Source: CAMCFD01 sp965661355
GTDB taxonomy: Bacteria; Pseudomonadota; Alphaproteobacteria; Rickettsiales; UBA1997
Assembly: GCA_965661355.1 (NCBI GenBank)
Contig: CBFIDI010000031.1
Coordinates: forward strand, 1 to 16,534
Reading direction: 5' to 3'
Length of the DNA stretch: 16,534 nt
The notes below the pieces were generated by a model. It was not told where the DNA came from and did not search any database. It saw nothing but the letters and a program-made list of their open reading frames with translations. This document shows positions 7,417-15,239 of this stretch, piece by piece. The translations under genes and the position numbers were made by a program. Each line of letters begins with the position of its first letter. The stretch's first letter is position 1.

Positions 7417-7422
7417 ATTAAT

Positions 7423-8070
7423 TTAAGCCCTTGGTGAATCATGACTAGGGGCTGATGGGCCAGTTCTTAAGGCTGATAATGGCTTAGTAGATGGATTTGG
7501 CCTGTTTTTCCCTTTAAGCCTGTAAGGTAGCTCTACTTTAGTTTCTGATGCGCTTGGCTCTCTTTCTTCACTTTTTCTCGGTGAGCCATTTTTTTTATTA
7601 TCTGGGTTTAGAGTTTTTACTTTTGATTTTTCAATAAGTTGATCTTCGCGGCTTTTTTTGCCACCCTTTAAAGATGTAGAGGCGAGCGCAGCTAAATTTG
7701 TAGCAAACTGAGGATCAAACTCGTTAGTAGTAGCAGTCGGCTCTTTACCTGAATTTATCATTATATCTGACGCCACATCTAATAAAAGCTCTGCAGTTTC
7801 TATATAAGGAGCAAAGGCGACTTCTCTAAACATAAATCCATGCGCCCCTAATATAGAACTAGAGACAGAAGAGAAGAAGGGGTCTTTTACTAGAGAACTT
7901 TTGGTACTACTATATTTTGAAGCCGTAACTTTTCTTACAGCTCCCAAGAAAACAGCCAACGATTCAGAGATAACATATACCGCCCCACCCACAGCCAAAA
8001 AAGCTGCATAAAGTGGCAAACCAACCATTGCCAAAAATATATTTTTGAAGAATGCGGCAAATTTACCCAT
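7423..8070 (-). CDS. Hypothetical membrane-anchored protein of atypical composition, 215 aa
   Basis: I do not recognise this protein. Residues about 8-46 are hydrophobic and Ala/Gly/Val-rich, enough for one long or two short membrane helices. Residues about 47-130 are mixed, with a Ser-rich patch (SKYSSTKSSL, SSVSSS) and a probable helix (ETAELLLDVASDIM). Residues about 132-215 are Lys/Arg/Pro/Ser-rich and probably disordered, ending SAPSHDSPRA. Two sampled 60-nt stretches of the gene have 47-48% G+C against about 33% in a sampled stretch of neighbouring yajQ. The ATG at 8070 comes 1 nt after the yajQ stop, so it is probably co-translated with yajQ. A recently acquired or fast-evolving gene, perhaps for a surface or secreted protein, is possible but not demonstrated. 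Confidence 0.75.
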   Translation of the reverse strand: MGKFAAFFKNIFLAMVGLPLYAAFLAVGGAVYVISESLAVFLGAVRKVTASKYSSTKSSLVKDPFFSSVSSSILGAHGFMFREVAFAPYIETAELLLDVASDIMINSGKEPTATTNEFDPQFATNLAALASTSLKGGKKSREDQLIEKSKVKTLNPDNKKNGSPRKSEEREPSASETKVELPYRLKGKNRPNPSTKPLSALRTGPSAPSHDSPRA

Positions 8071-8071
8071 A

Positions 8072-8560
8072 TTATCTAAAATTTATAAATTGTAAAGGCG
8101 AGTTATAATCTTGTGACTTTAAATAAGCCATCGCCTCTTGAAGGTCGTCTATTTTTTTTCCCTCAACTCTTATTTCTTCACCTCTAATAGAGGCTTGAAC
8201 CTTGATTTTCAAAGATTTAATATCTTTTACTATTTTTTTAGCAATTTCTTGTTCTATTCCACTTTTAACTTTAATAATTTGACGATAAGAATTATTGGCG
8301 GCATTTTCTTGCTTTTGAAAATCAAAAAATTTGCTATCAATTCCTCTTTTAACGCCATTTCCTTTTAAAGACGCTCCTATTTGCTCTAGTTTATATTCAT
8401 CAGTTGCGCTAATTGTTATTTTTGATTCTTTAATGTCAAATTCAACTTTGAAATTTGCGCCCTTAAAATCAAAGCGATTAGTCAACTCTCTTAAAACTGA
8501 ATTTACAGCATTGTCAACTTCTTGAGATTCTATTTTTGAGACAATATCAAAGCTTGGCAT
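8072..8560 (-). CDS. yajQ: YajQ family nucleotide-binding protein
   Basis: The protein is 162 aa, the normal length of the YajQ (UPF0234) family. It starts MPSFDIVSKIESQEVDNAVN and carries the family patterns NRFDFKG, ATDEYKLEQI and the C-terminal LKSQDYNSPLQFINFR. The fold is two ferredoxin-like domains. Members bind nucleic acids or nucleotides, and some bind cyclic di-GMP and act as co-regulators. The family assignment is secure; the role in this organism is not visible. It has its own upstream promoter, and its stop lies 1 nt before the start of the atypical gene at 8070. Confidence 0.95.
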   Translation of the reverse strand: MPSFDIVSKIESQEVDNAVNSVLRELTNRFDFKGANFKVEFDIKESKITISATDEYKLEQIGASLKGNGVKRGIDSKFFDFQKQENAANNSYRQIIKVKSGIEQEIAKKIVKDIKSLKIKVQASIRGEEIRVEGKKIDDLQEAMAYLKSQDYNSPLQFINFR

Positions 8561-8623
8561 AAAATATAATTTAATTTTTGTAATTATTAGTATTAAGTCT
8601 AATTTTTAGGTCGTGCTATTCTG

Positions 8624-8652
8624 ATTATAACATAAATTAAACTATTAATCAA
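8624..8652 (-). promoter_or_regulatory. Probable sigma-70 promoter of yajQ
   Basis: On the minus strand, TTGATT (8647-8652) and a perfect TATAAT (8624-8629) are 17 nt apart. The predicted start near 8617 gives a leader of about 57 nt to the yajQ ATG. Confidence 0.5.
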
Positions 8653-8967
8653 GAAAAAATACAAAAGATAAGCTTTAAAATTAAGTAATATCATCTGATA
8701 TTCTGCAAAGATTATGACGATGACTTTAATAATGAAATTAATTACAATTTCAAAAATGGATAATTATAAAACTAAAATGCCATTAAGATTCAAAATATTT
8801 CTTTAATCTAAAAATATACCACGGCCAATTTCAAGCAATAGATCTATTTTCAATCTTCGTTTTTCAGATATAATTTACTTTAATGAAGGGGTTGCGATAT
8901 TGCTTTATATTAAAATAATGATAATTAAGGTGAAGTGTAGAATATTGGAAGTAAAGTAAATATTTTT
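8653..8967. other. Intergenic stretch without recognisable content
   Basis: This gap lies between the rlmB stop and the yajQ promoter. All frames are closed at short intervals. I see no tRNA, no structured RNA signature and no repeat. It may be the remnant of a lost gene, but nothing in the sequence identifies one. Confidence 0.5.
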
Positions 8968-9732
8968 TTAGGAAATTTTACCCCTGGTAAGTTCATACAG
9001 AGCTATCGCGCAAGCATTTGATGCATTAAGACTTTCTACCTCTTGAATTTTTATTTTAACTAAAAAATCACAATTTTTTTTAATTAAAGGCCTAATTCCC
9101 TTTCCTTCCGAGCCAATAATTAAGGCAATATTACTATAGTTTTTAAGGTCAGAAATGTCAGATTTAGCGGCCCCATCAAGGCCGGCACACCAGTAATCTT
9201 GTTTTTTTAACTTTTCAAGTAATTTATTTAAATTTATTACTTTGTAAATATTGAGTTTTTCTATTGCGCCGACCGAAGCTTTGATTAAAGAAGAACTTTC
9301 TTCAGAAAAATTATTTTCTGGAATTACAATATTTTTCATTCTAAACGCACAGGCGCTTCGATAAATTGCACCAATATTTTGTGGGTCAGTTAACTGGTCT
9401 AATATTAGTAAATTTGGCTTTTCTTCAGACTTATTTAATAGCTCAAAAAGGTCTGACTCGCTTTTTGTTTTTAACTTTGAGCAATTTGCAATTATTCCTT
9501 GATGGGTCGAATCTTTTTTAATAATTGACTCTATTAACGAGGTTTCAACAATTTTTATTTTGTTGCCAATTTTATTTAATATTTGAGGCTTTAAAGATAA
9601 TTTTAAATATTCATAAGATGATTTAGTAACAAAAATTTGGTAAATAGACCTCTTACCAGAAGATAAAGCCGAAGCTACTGGGTGCTTTCCTATAATCCAA
9701 ACAGAACCTTCGTTAGCTTGATTTTTTGACAT
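8968..9732 (-). CDS. rlmB: 23S rRNA 2'-O-methyltransferase, RlmB/TrmH family
   Basis: This SpoU (SPOUT-class) methyltransferase uses S-adenosylmethionine to methylate a ribose 2'-OH. RlmB modifies G2251 of 23S rRNA. Of 254 aa, residues about 9-85 form the substrate-binding N-terminal domain (SVWIIGKHPVASAL ... THQGIIA). The catalytic domain shows motif 1 LDQLTDPQNIGAIYRSACAF (111-130, with Asn119 and Arg125), motif 2 IIGSEGKGIRPL (205-216) and motif 3 VESLNASNACAIALYE (232-247), which together form the knotted cofactor site. It follows the prolyl isomerase gene by 4 nt. Family membership is certain. RlmB rather than another TrmH-family enzyme is inferred from the N-terminal domain and length. 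Confidence 0.9.
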   Translation of the reverse strand: MSKNQANEGSVWIIGKHPVASALSSGKRSIYQIFVTKSSYEYLKLSLKPQILNKIGNKIKIVETSLIESIIKKDSTHQGIIANCSKLKTKSESDLFELLNKSEEKPNLLILDQLTDPQNIGAIYRSACAFRMKNIVIPENNFSEESSSLIKASVGAIEKLNIYKVINLNKLLEKLKKQDYWCAGLDGAAKSDISDLKNYSNIALIIGSEGKGIRPLIKKNCDFLVKIKIQEVESLNASNACAIALYELTRGKIS

Positions 9733-9736
9733 TATC

Positions 9737-10696
9737 TTATTCTAAAATTTGTGTGTCACGATCTTTGTTTAACTCTGAAGATGAATTTTTAGTTTTATTT
9801 AGGTCTTGCGAAGTTTCTTCAGTCAATAAATCAATTTTAGCATCTTGAAATACAGATTTATATAAACTGTCAGTTATTTCTTTTATCATCATTTTTCTTA
9901 TTGCGCTTTTTATATCTTCGTAAGGCTCTATTTTAGCGTCTCTAACATCTGTTACTTTAACAATATGCCAACCAAATTGTGTTTTAATTGGCTTTGTATA
10001 GCCATATCTTTTAAATGATGAAATTTCATCAGCAATTTCAGGTATTATATTATTTTGAGTTATATATCCAAGTTTTCCGTTATTTTTAGCGCTCTCTTTA
10101 TCAATTGAGTATTTTTTTACTAAGTAAGAGAACTTATTTGGTTTCTTACCTGGTAATGTTTCGTTGTAAACCCTGTAAATATTGTCGGCTAGCTTTTCAG
10201 AATCTACCACAATATGCCAAATTAAATATTCTTTTTGCCCTTCAAGATCACTTGAAAGCTCTACATATTTTTTCTTGATTAGATCTTCGGTAATTTCATT
10301 TTTAATTTTTTGATTAATAAATCCTTCAATTAAAATTTTATTTTTAACATTTTTTATCTTTGTTTTTATCTCTAAAATGTTATCTATTGATTCTTCTTTA
10401 GCTTTTTCAACCAACTTTCTTTCAAGGTAAATTTCACGAGCAAATGCTTTAATTACCTCTGGCGGAAGATCTTTTATATTTGGTTTTTGCCCACCTTCTT
10501 TGCCCTGAAATATTTCAGAAATTTTAACTTCAATTTCTTGCGCCAAAATTATTTCATTGTTAATTTTTGCTATTGCGATTTCGCTTTTATGAAAATCTTC
10601 AAAATATATGACCGATATATAGGCTATTAGAGCAACAATAGCAATTAAAACACTATATCTTTTGATTTTTCTTTTTTTAGCGTAATTTCTTCTCAT
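9737..10696 (-). CDS. Membrane-anchored parvulin-type peptidyl-prolyl isomerase
   Basis: The protein is 319 aa. A strongly basic N-terminus (RRNYAKKRKIKRY) precedes one uncleaved membrane helix (about 14-31), placing the rest in the periplasm. Residues about 38-150 resemble the helical chaperone domain of SurA/PrsA-type proteins (AKINNEIILAQEIEVKI...). The parvulin domain is at about 155-252, with WHIVV, the SIDKESAKNNGKLGYI strand-turn and the C-terminal FGWHIVKVTD motif. A charged tail follows. It would isomerise prolyl bonds and help fold envelope or outer-membrane proteins. A 43-nt AT-rich gap containing the 14-bp palindrome TTAATTTAAATTAA separates it from the HAD gene upstream, and rlmB follows 4 nt later. 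Confidence 0.88.
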   Translation of the reverse strand: MRRNYAKKRKIKRYSVLIAIVALIAYISVIYFEDFHKSEIAIAKINNEIILAQEIEVKISEIFQGKEGGQKPNIKDLPPEVIKAFAREIYLERKLVEKAKEESIDNILEIKTKIKNVKNKILIEGFINQKIKNEITEDLIKKKYVELSSDLEGQKEYLIWHIVVDSEKLADNIYRVYNETLPGKKPNKFSYLVKKYSIDKESAKNNGKLGYITQNNIIPEIADEISSFKRYGYTKPIKTQFGWHIVKVTDVRDAKIEPYEDIKSAIRKMMIKEITDSLYKSVFQDAKIDLLTEETSQDLNKTKNSSSELNKDRDTQILE

Positions 10697-10739
10697 GTAG
10701 TAATTTTAATTTAAATTAAATAAATATTTAAAGCTAATG

Positions 10740-11606
10740 TTATAAATTTGGTAAAATGTAGTCTGGGTAAGATTTATTTATATCGCACTGCTCTTTTACC
10801 TTGCTTTGGTCAGCATTTTCACCAAATTTTACATTTAACTTATTGCTTAAAATGCCGCTTGTCAATAACAAACTTTTAATTTTATAATTATTAGCACCTT
10901 TTATATCAGTTTCAAGTCCATCTCCTATTGCAATGATAGATTTTTTGTCGATATTATTACCAAATAACTCATGTGACTTTTTGTAAATTTCTTCGTAAGG
11001 CTTACCATAAAAAGTAACATTTCCACCTAAATCTTGGTACTTTTCTGCAATAACTCCAGCGCACAACATTTCATCGCCATTTTTTTTGACTACAATTTTG
11101 TCGGGGTTAACGCAAATTAAATGTAAATTATGGCTTATTGCATCTTTTATTTGCGATATTTTTTCTTCAATTGTTGAATTGTAATCATTAAAGCCAGTGG
11201 TAAGTGCAAAATCGGCATCCTCGGCTTTTTCTACCATATTATAATCAAGCCCGTCCAAAAGATCTAAATCTTTGTCTGGGCCAATATAAAGGTAATTTTT
11301 ACCAAACTTGTCGTAAGATCTCTTTTGGTTTTCATTTAAGTTCATAAATGCAAGCTCACCAGAAGTTAATATAAAATTATAATAATCTTCTTTTATACCA
11401 TAATTTTCTAAAACTTTTTTTACTTTATCGGCTCTTCTGGGTGCATTTGATATAAATGCGATATTTTTATTGTTTTCGCGTAAATTTTTAACAACCGAAA
11501 CAGCATTTGGATAAGCACTTGTTCCGTCATGTATGACTCCCCAAACATCAAATAATAAATTGTCGTAATTTTGTAAAATGTCTTCTAGATTTTTATCAAA
11601 TATCAT
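10740..11606 (-). CDS. HAD superfamily class IIA hydrolase (NagD-like)
   Basis: This 288-aa phosphatase has the HAD motifs in order: motif I LLFDVWGVIHDG (nucleophile Asp20), motif II FISNAPRR (Ser53-Asn54), the class IIA cap (about 70-190, with CVNPDK at 165-170), the conserved Lys202 in FYGKPYEEIY, and the acidic motif GDGLETDIKGA with Asp229 and Asp234. The DxWGVxHDG form of motif I marks the alphaproteobacterial NagD-like subfamily of unknown substrate, rather than the usual DxDG. It starts 1 nt after the stop of the CsgG-like lipoprotein gene, so the two are probably translationally coupled. The substrate cannot be read from the sequence. Confidence 0.92.
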   Translation of the reverse strand: MIFDKNLEDILQNYDNLLFDVWGVIHDGTSAYPNAVSVVKNLRENNKNIAFISNAPRRADKVKKVLENYGIKEDYYNFILTSGELAFMNLNENQKRSYDKFGKNYLYIGPDKDLDLLDGLDYNMVEKAEDADFALTTGFNDYNSTIEEKISQIKDAISHNLHLICVNPDKIVVKKNGDEMLCAGVIAEKYQDLGGNVTFYGKPYEEIYKKSHELFGNNIDKKSIIAIGDGLETDIKGANNYKIKSLLLTSGILSNKLNVKFGENADQSKVKEQCDINKSYPDYILPNL

Positions 11607-11607
11607 A

Positions 11608-12654
11608 TTATATTTTTATTTTTCTAATTTTCCTGAAAATTTTAGTAAATTCGCTTTGTTTATACATCATATTTACAATATCTCCAAGTCTAATTTTAGA
11701 TATTTCTTTATCTTTATTGAGTACAATCCAACAACTTTTTGGGTTAATTAAATTTGTTACTTTACCTTTTGCCAGAATTCTTTTTTCTATTTCTGATTCT
11801 TTGGTTATAGGGTTTTCTATTTCGTATTTTCCAACAATTTCTAAGTTATCACCATGCTTTATTCCGTTATTAGAACCAAGGCTAACCTTGAATATTACCT
11901 TATCTTCATGAACTCTTTTTTCTAGAATATATCCTTTTTTAATCAATGCTTGCTTTAAAAATGGCTCAACCGCCTTTATTGCATCACCAGCAGCCTTTCT
12001 TACTAGTCCGTTGTCTTTTTCTAGGCCCGGATCTTTTTTACCAAAAGAGATAGATCCTATATTTAAGCCATCACTTTTAACATTTTCTTGCCTTGTTGAA
12101 TAACCGCTAAATTTAATATTTTTCAGTACTTTTAATGATGGAATTTCGTAAATTTTTAAGCTTCCTTCAACATCAGATTCGTATATATATCTTGCCGGAA
12201 CGGAAACTAGGGCGCCGGTGTTAGAATCGTACATTACCCCTGATGATTTATATTTTTTACTAAAGCTTGCATTGCTAACAGAGCCCGAAACAGCGTAATC
12301 AGCAATTTGCGGCCCTTTGTAGGATCCGGTTTGGTTAAGTTCTGAAAGTTTTATTTCATCTTTTAATTTTTTTGTTGAACTTCTGTCTAATATATTGGCT
12401 AAATTATTTTTTGATATTAAATTTTCAATATATTCAGCCAGAGATTCTTCTAGTTTTGCTTGCTTGGCGGTCTCAATATTATTGCTGTCGAATTTAAAGA
12501 CAACAACTTTAGGTAAATTTGAATTTAGATCTTTTTTTGTTGGTAAAAACGAGCTTTGCGGTAAATATTGCTTATTATATGAGTCAAAATTTTTTATTTT
12601 AGGTGCACATGAGGTAAATATTAGCGCTAATAATATAACAATATAAGTTTTCAT
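11608..12654 (-). CDS. CsgG-like lipoprotein with FlgT-like C-terminal domain
   Basis: The protein is 348 aa. A lipoprotein signal peptide with lipobox FTSC places the lipidated Cys at residue 16. Residues about 48-190 follow the CsgG/LpoB-type pattern: LPKVVVFKFDSNN, an alpha helix, NNLANILDRSSTKKLKDE, then IADYAVSGSVSNASF and a strand-rich segment. Residues about 255-335 (VIFKVSLGSNNGIKHGDNLEIVG ... GKVTNLINPKSCWIVL) look like the SH3-like C-terminal domain of FlgT. Such proteins are outer-membrane-associated, but nothing nearby indicates curli, flagella or a secretion system, so the function is open. The domain assignment is by pattern, not by search. The ATG has no clear Shine-Dalgarno sequence; a separate promoter is plausible upstream. 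Confidence 0.72.
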   Translation of the reverse strand: MKTYIVILLALIFTSCAPKIKNFDSYNKQYLPQSSFLPTKKDLNSNLPKVVVFKFDSNNIETAKQAKLEESLAEYIENLISKNNLANILDRSSTKKLKDEIKLSELNQTGSYKGPQIADYAVSGSVSNASFSKKYKSSGVMYDSNTGALVSVPARYIYESDVEGSLKIYEIPSLKVLKNIKFSGYSTRQENVKSDGLNIGSISFGKKDPGLEKDNGLVRKAAGDAIKAVEPFLKQALIKKGYILEKRVHEDKVIFKVSLGSNNGIKHGDNLEIVGKYEIENPITKESEIEKRILAKGKVTNLINPKSCWIVLNKDKEISKIRLGDIVNMMYKQSEFTKIFRKIRKIKI

Positions 12655-12688
12655 GGGGCGTAGAAATTAAGATTAAAAATTTAAGTTA

Positions 12689-12716
12689 ATTGTAGTGGCA
12701 AATCTTATAAAATCAA
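12689..12716 (-). promoter_or_regulatory. Candidate promoter of the lipoprotein-HAD genes
   Basis: On the minus strand, TTGATT (12711-12716) and TACAAT (12689-12694) are 16 nt apart, in the 90-nt gap after the response regulator gene. The predicted start near 12682 leaves a leader of about 28 nt. Confidence 0.4.
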
Positions 12717-12744
12717 TATCATAATCGATTTTAAAGTAGGTTTA

Positions 12745-13800
12745 TTATTTTTTTTCTATCAGTCTAATTGACGGAATTGTAATTGTGGAATGTTTATTTG
12801 TTTTGTTTGATGATAGTTCAAAATAAAGACTTTGCGAATTTCCGATTTGTTGAATTCTTTTGCAATCTAAATTATGTTCAATTTCTGATAATTCAAGCCT
12901 AGAATTAATATAGAAAATCAAAATCATTTGACCCATTTCATCCATGACCAAAGAAATATTTATCGTTGATTTCTCATCTGGCTTTATAATTCCGGCGATA
13001 AAATATTTGAACATGTCAATTAGAACAGATTTTTCGGCTTTAATATCTGGTAATAATTCGCTTTCATATGGTTTGTCGAAGGTTATTCTTGATTTAATAC
13101 GATCTGGTAAATTGTTAATTGCTTTATCTATAAAATTACTGAGCGAGAAAATTTCTTCGTCAGCATTAAGTCTGTTATCGATTACTTCGTGATCTAAAGA
13201 ATTGGTAATGGTCGATTTTAGCTTCAAAGAGTCGCGATATAGTTTTTTTATATCTTCAAGATATTTTCTATGTGGATAAGGTCCGTAGGGCTCTTCAATT
13301 AAAATTTTTAATTTTTGCGCGATAGAATTAAGATATAATGAAATTTCTGAGGGTAAAGCTAATGAAATTTGATCTTTAATATTTTTTATTCCTTTTTCAT
13401 GGTTTTTTTTCAGCTTCATGAAATTAGCGGCTTTTTCTTTAATTTTAGCAATTAAAATTTCAAAATCTATTGGCTTAACCAAATAATCATTAGCCGAAAG
13501 ACTTGCGCCCTTAATAATATTTTCTTTTTGGCCAAGTGCACTTAAAAAAATAAATGGCACCATATTAAACTTGTTTTTACTTTCTCTGACAAGTTTTAAA
13601 AATTCATATCCGTCAACTTCTGGCATCATTATATCCGAAATAATGACATGTGGCTTGTAATCTAAAAATAATTCAAAACCTTTTTTGCCATTCACAGCCT
13701 GATAAACCTCAAAACCTTCATCTACTAAAATTTCCGCTATTGATTCGCGTATGTCTTTTTCGTCTTCGGCAATTAATACCTTTATTGTTTGGTCTGTCAT
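12745..13800 (-). CDS. Response regulator fused to a degenerate histidine-kinase core, 351 aa
   Basis: Residues about 5-122 are a complete receiver domain: acidic pair Glu12-Asp13, phospho-acceptor Asp56 in VIISDIMMPEVDG, Ser87 and Lys109 in DYLVKPID. The remainder is not a DNA-binding domain. Residues 149-203 read like an alphaproteobacterial kinase dimerisation (DHp) domain (LPSEISLYLNSI, then EEPYGP, KYLEDIKKLYRDS and ITNSLD), but the phospho-accepting His of the H-box is Ser151 and the following Arg-Thr-Pro is Ser-Leu-Tyr. Residues about 217-345 resemble an ATP-binding domain lacking recognisable N and G boxes. It should receive phosphate but not make it, and probably signals by protein contact. 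Its ATG lies 1 nt after the dnaX stop. Confidence 0.85.
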   Translation of the reverse strand: MTDQTIKVLIAEDEKDIRESIAEILVDEGFEVYQAVNGKKGFELFLDYKPHVIISDIMMPEVDGYEFLKLVRESKNKFNMVPFIFLSALGQKENIIKGASLSANDYLVKPIDFEILIAKIKEKAANFMKLKKNHEKGIKNIKDQISLALPSEISLYLNSIAQKLKILIEEPYGPYPHRKYLEDIKKLYRDSLKLKSTITNSLDHEVIDNRLNADEEIFSLSNFIDKAINNLPDRIKSRITFDKPYESELLPDIKAEKSVLIDMFKYFIAGIIKPDEKSTINISLVMDEMGQMILIFYINSRLELSEIEHNLDCKRIQQIGNSQSLYFELSSNKTNKHSTITIPSIRLIEKK

Positions 13801-13801
13801 T

Positions 13802-15085
13802 TTACTTAGAAATTATTTTTGATCCTTCAAAATTGCGTAAAATCTCGTTAGCAATTTCTTCCTCGTCGTTATTTTGACTTGTTATATGTTTTTCATCAAG
13901 CTTTTTTTCGTTAAAATTTTTACTATGTTGCAACTTAATATTGTTGTCGATATTTTGCAGATTTATCAGATTTTTGCAATAACAAATTCTCATCATTAGC
14001 ATTTCAAAAGAATTTCTTTGAGATGAAGTATAAGATAATTCTTGATATCCTCTACTTAACAATGTCCAAATTTTTACTATATCGCTATTGGTAATATTTT
14101 GAATAATTTCGTTAATTGTACTTTTTGAATCTTGACCTAGACTTTTGTAAAATGAAGAATTGTTATCTAGTAATTTTGCCTTCATAATTTCGTTGCATAT
14201 TTCGAGCAAATTAGCAATTAAAGATGATATATTGGGGTTAAAATTGTATATTTCATTAAATTTAATATAAGATTTTTTTATATCACCTTGAAGCAACAAG
14301 TTAAAAAGTTCAATATTTTGGTGAATATCACCTAAATTTAACATTTTACTGACAATTTCAGCTGTTAAGATTTTTTGGTGATTGTTTGCTGATAAAGCTT
14401 GATCAAGCAAAGATAAAGAGTCTCTAATAGATCCGTCGGCCATTTTTGCAATTGGCTCAAGAGACCCATCTTCAAACTCATAATTTTCTTTGGCAAGAAT
14501 ATTTTTTAAATGCGAACTAATTTCATATTCTTCCATTCTTCTTAAATCAAAACGCTGACATCTTGACAATATTGTTATTGGAACTTTTTTTATTTCGGTT
14601 GTAGCAAAAATAAATTTTACATTTTTTGGAGGTTCTTCAAGGGTTTTAAGCAGCGAATTAAAGGCGGCTTTGCTTAACATATGAAATTCGTCAATTATGT
14701 AAATTTTATATTTTGCTAAAATTGGAGCATAAGCAATAGAATCTATAATTTCACGAATATCATCAACCCCAGTCTTGCTTGCGGCATCAAATTCTATGAC
14801 ATCTTGGTGCTTTGAAGAAGCAATGGCTAAACAATTTTTGCATTTATCGCACGATTTGGCGTTTTTAAAATATTCTTCATCTAGACAATTAAGAGTTTTT
14901 GCAATAATTCTGGCTGTGGTTGTTTTGCCAACTCCTCTAATTCCCGTAAGAATATAAGCGTGATGAAGTTTATTATTTTTGATAGCGTTTGATAAAGTTT
15001 CAACCAAAATCTCTTGACCAACAATTTCACCAAAATTTTGTGGACGATATTTTCTGGCTAATACCAAATAAGAATTGTCGCTCAT
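13802..15085 (-). CDS. dnaX: DNA polymerase III clamp loader subunit DnaX, gamma-length
   Basis: This ATPase loads the sliding clamp for replication. It has Walker A GIRGVGKTT (48-56), the zinc cysteines Cys67, Cys79, Cys82 and Cys85, Walker B IYIIDEFHML (128-137), the TEIKKVPITILSRCQRF sensor region with SRC at 174-176, sensor II near GSIRDSLSLLDQ, and the collar domain to about residue 365. At 427 aa it matches gamma rather than tau. Only about 60 polar residues follow the collar, so the usual tau domains for DnaB and polymerase binding are absent. The final NEILRNFEGSKIIS resembles the extreme C-terminus of longer DnaX proteins, suggesting internal loss rather than a premature stop. It follows the SRP RNA gene. 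Confidence 0.96.
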   Translation of the reverse strand: MSDNSYLVLARKYRPQNFGEIVGQEILVETLSNAIKNNKLHHAYILTGIRGVGKTTTARIIAKTLNCLDEEYFKNAKSCDKCKNCLAIASSKHQDVIEFDAASKTGVDDIREIIDSIAYAPILAKYKIYIIDEFHMLSKAAFNSLLKTLEEPPKNVKFIFATTEIKKVPITILSRCQRFDLRRMEEYEISSHLKNILAKENYEFEDGSLEPIAKMADGSIRDSLSLLDQALSANNHQKILTAEIVSKMLNLGDIHQNIELFNLLLQGDIKKSYIKFNEIYNFNPNISSLIANLLEICNEIMKAKLLDNNSSFYKSLGQDSKSTINEIIQNITNSDIVKIWTLLSRGYQELSYTSSQRNSFEMLMMRICYCKNLINLQNIDNNIKLQHSKNFNEKKLDEKHITSQNNDEEEIANEILRNFEGSKIISK

Positions 15086-15121
15086 ATTTTAGAAGTTGAT
15101 TGAGTTTTGAATTGGACAAAA

Positions 15122-15204
15122 GGTGAAAATGACCCGAAAATTAAGTTATGGCTGCTTCATTTCTGACCTGACCAGATTACCTCAAGTTTTCGCCCATTTT
15201 CACC
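15122..15204 (-). ncRNA. ffs: Signal recognition particle 4.5S RNA
   Basis: On the minus strand the conserved SRP apical hairpin is intact: GGTCAGGTC, a GAAA tetraloop closed by A-U, then GAAGCAGCC. The transcript ends pair with each other over 10 bp (GGTGAAAATG with CATTTTCACC), followed by a small internal loop and a further 6-bp stem, giving a single long hairpin of about 83 nt typical of short bacterial SRP RNA. It binds Ffh to target nascent membrane proteins. TTTT at 15121-15118 directly after the stem could end transcription. The ends are inferred from base pairing and from the promoter, which predicts a start at 15204. Placement just upstream of dnaX is a familiar arrangement in alphaproteobacteria. 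Confidence 0.93.
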
Positions 15205-15211
15205 AATTTCA

Positions 15212-15239
15212 ATTATAAACAGATAAGATCAAAATTCAA
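15212..15239 (-). promoter_or_regulatory. Promoter of the SRP RNA gene
   Basis: On the minus strand, TTGAAT (15234-15239) and a perfect TATAAT (15212-15217) are 16 nt apart. The -10 box ends exactly 7 nt before the first paired base of the SRP RNA at 15204, the ideal start distance. The -35 box overlaps the stop codon of the upstream IalB-family gene (15236-15238). Confidence 0.6.

Noticed and set aside
8869..8874. A perfect plus-strand TATAAT in the intergenic region between yajQ and rlmB
   Set aside because: There is no -35 box at a suitable distance and no gene downstream on that strand; in DNA this AT-rich such hexamers occur by chance.
13802..13870. A programmed frameshift in dnaX producing tau
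   Set aside because: The response regulator gene begins 1 nt after the dnaX stop and occupies the following DNA, so no tau-coding extension exists.
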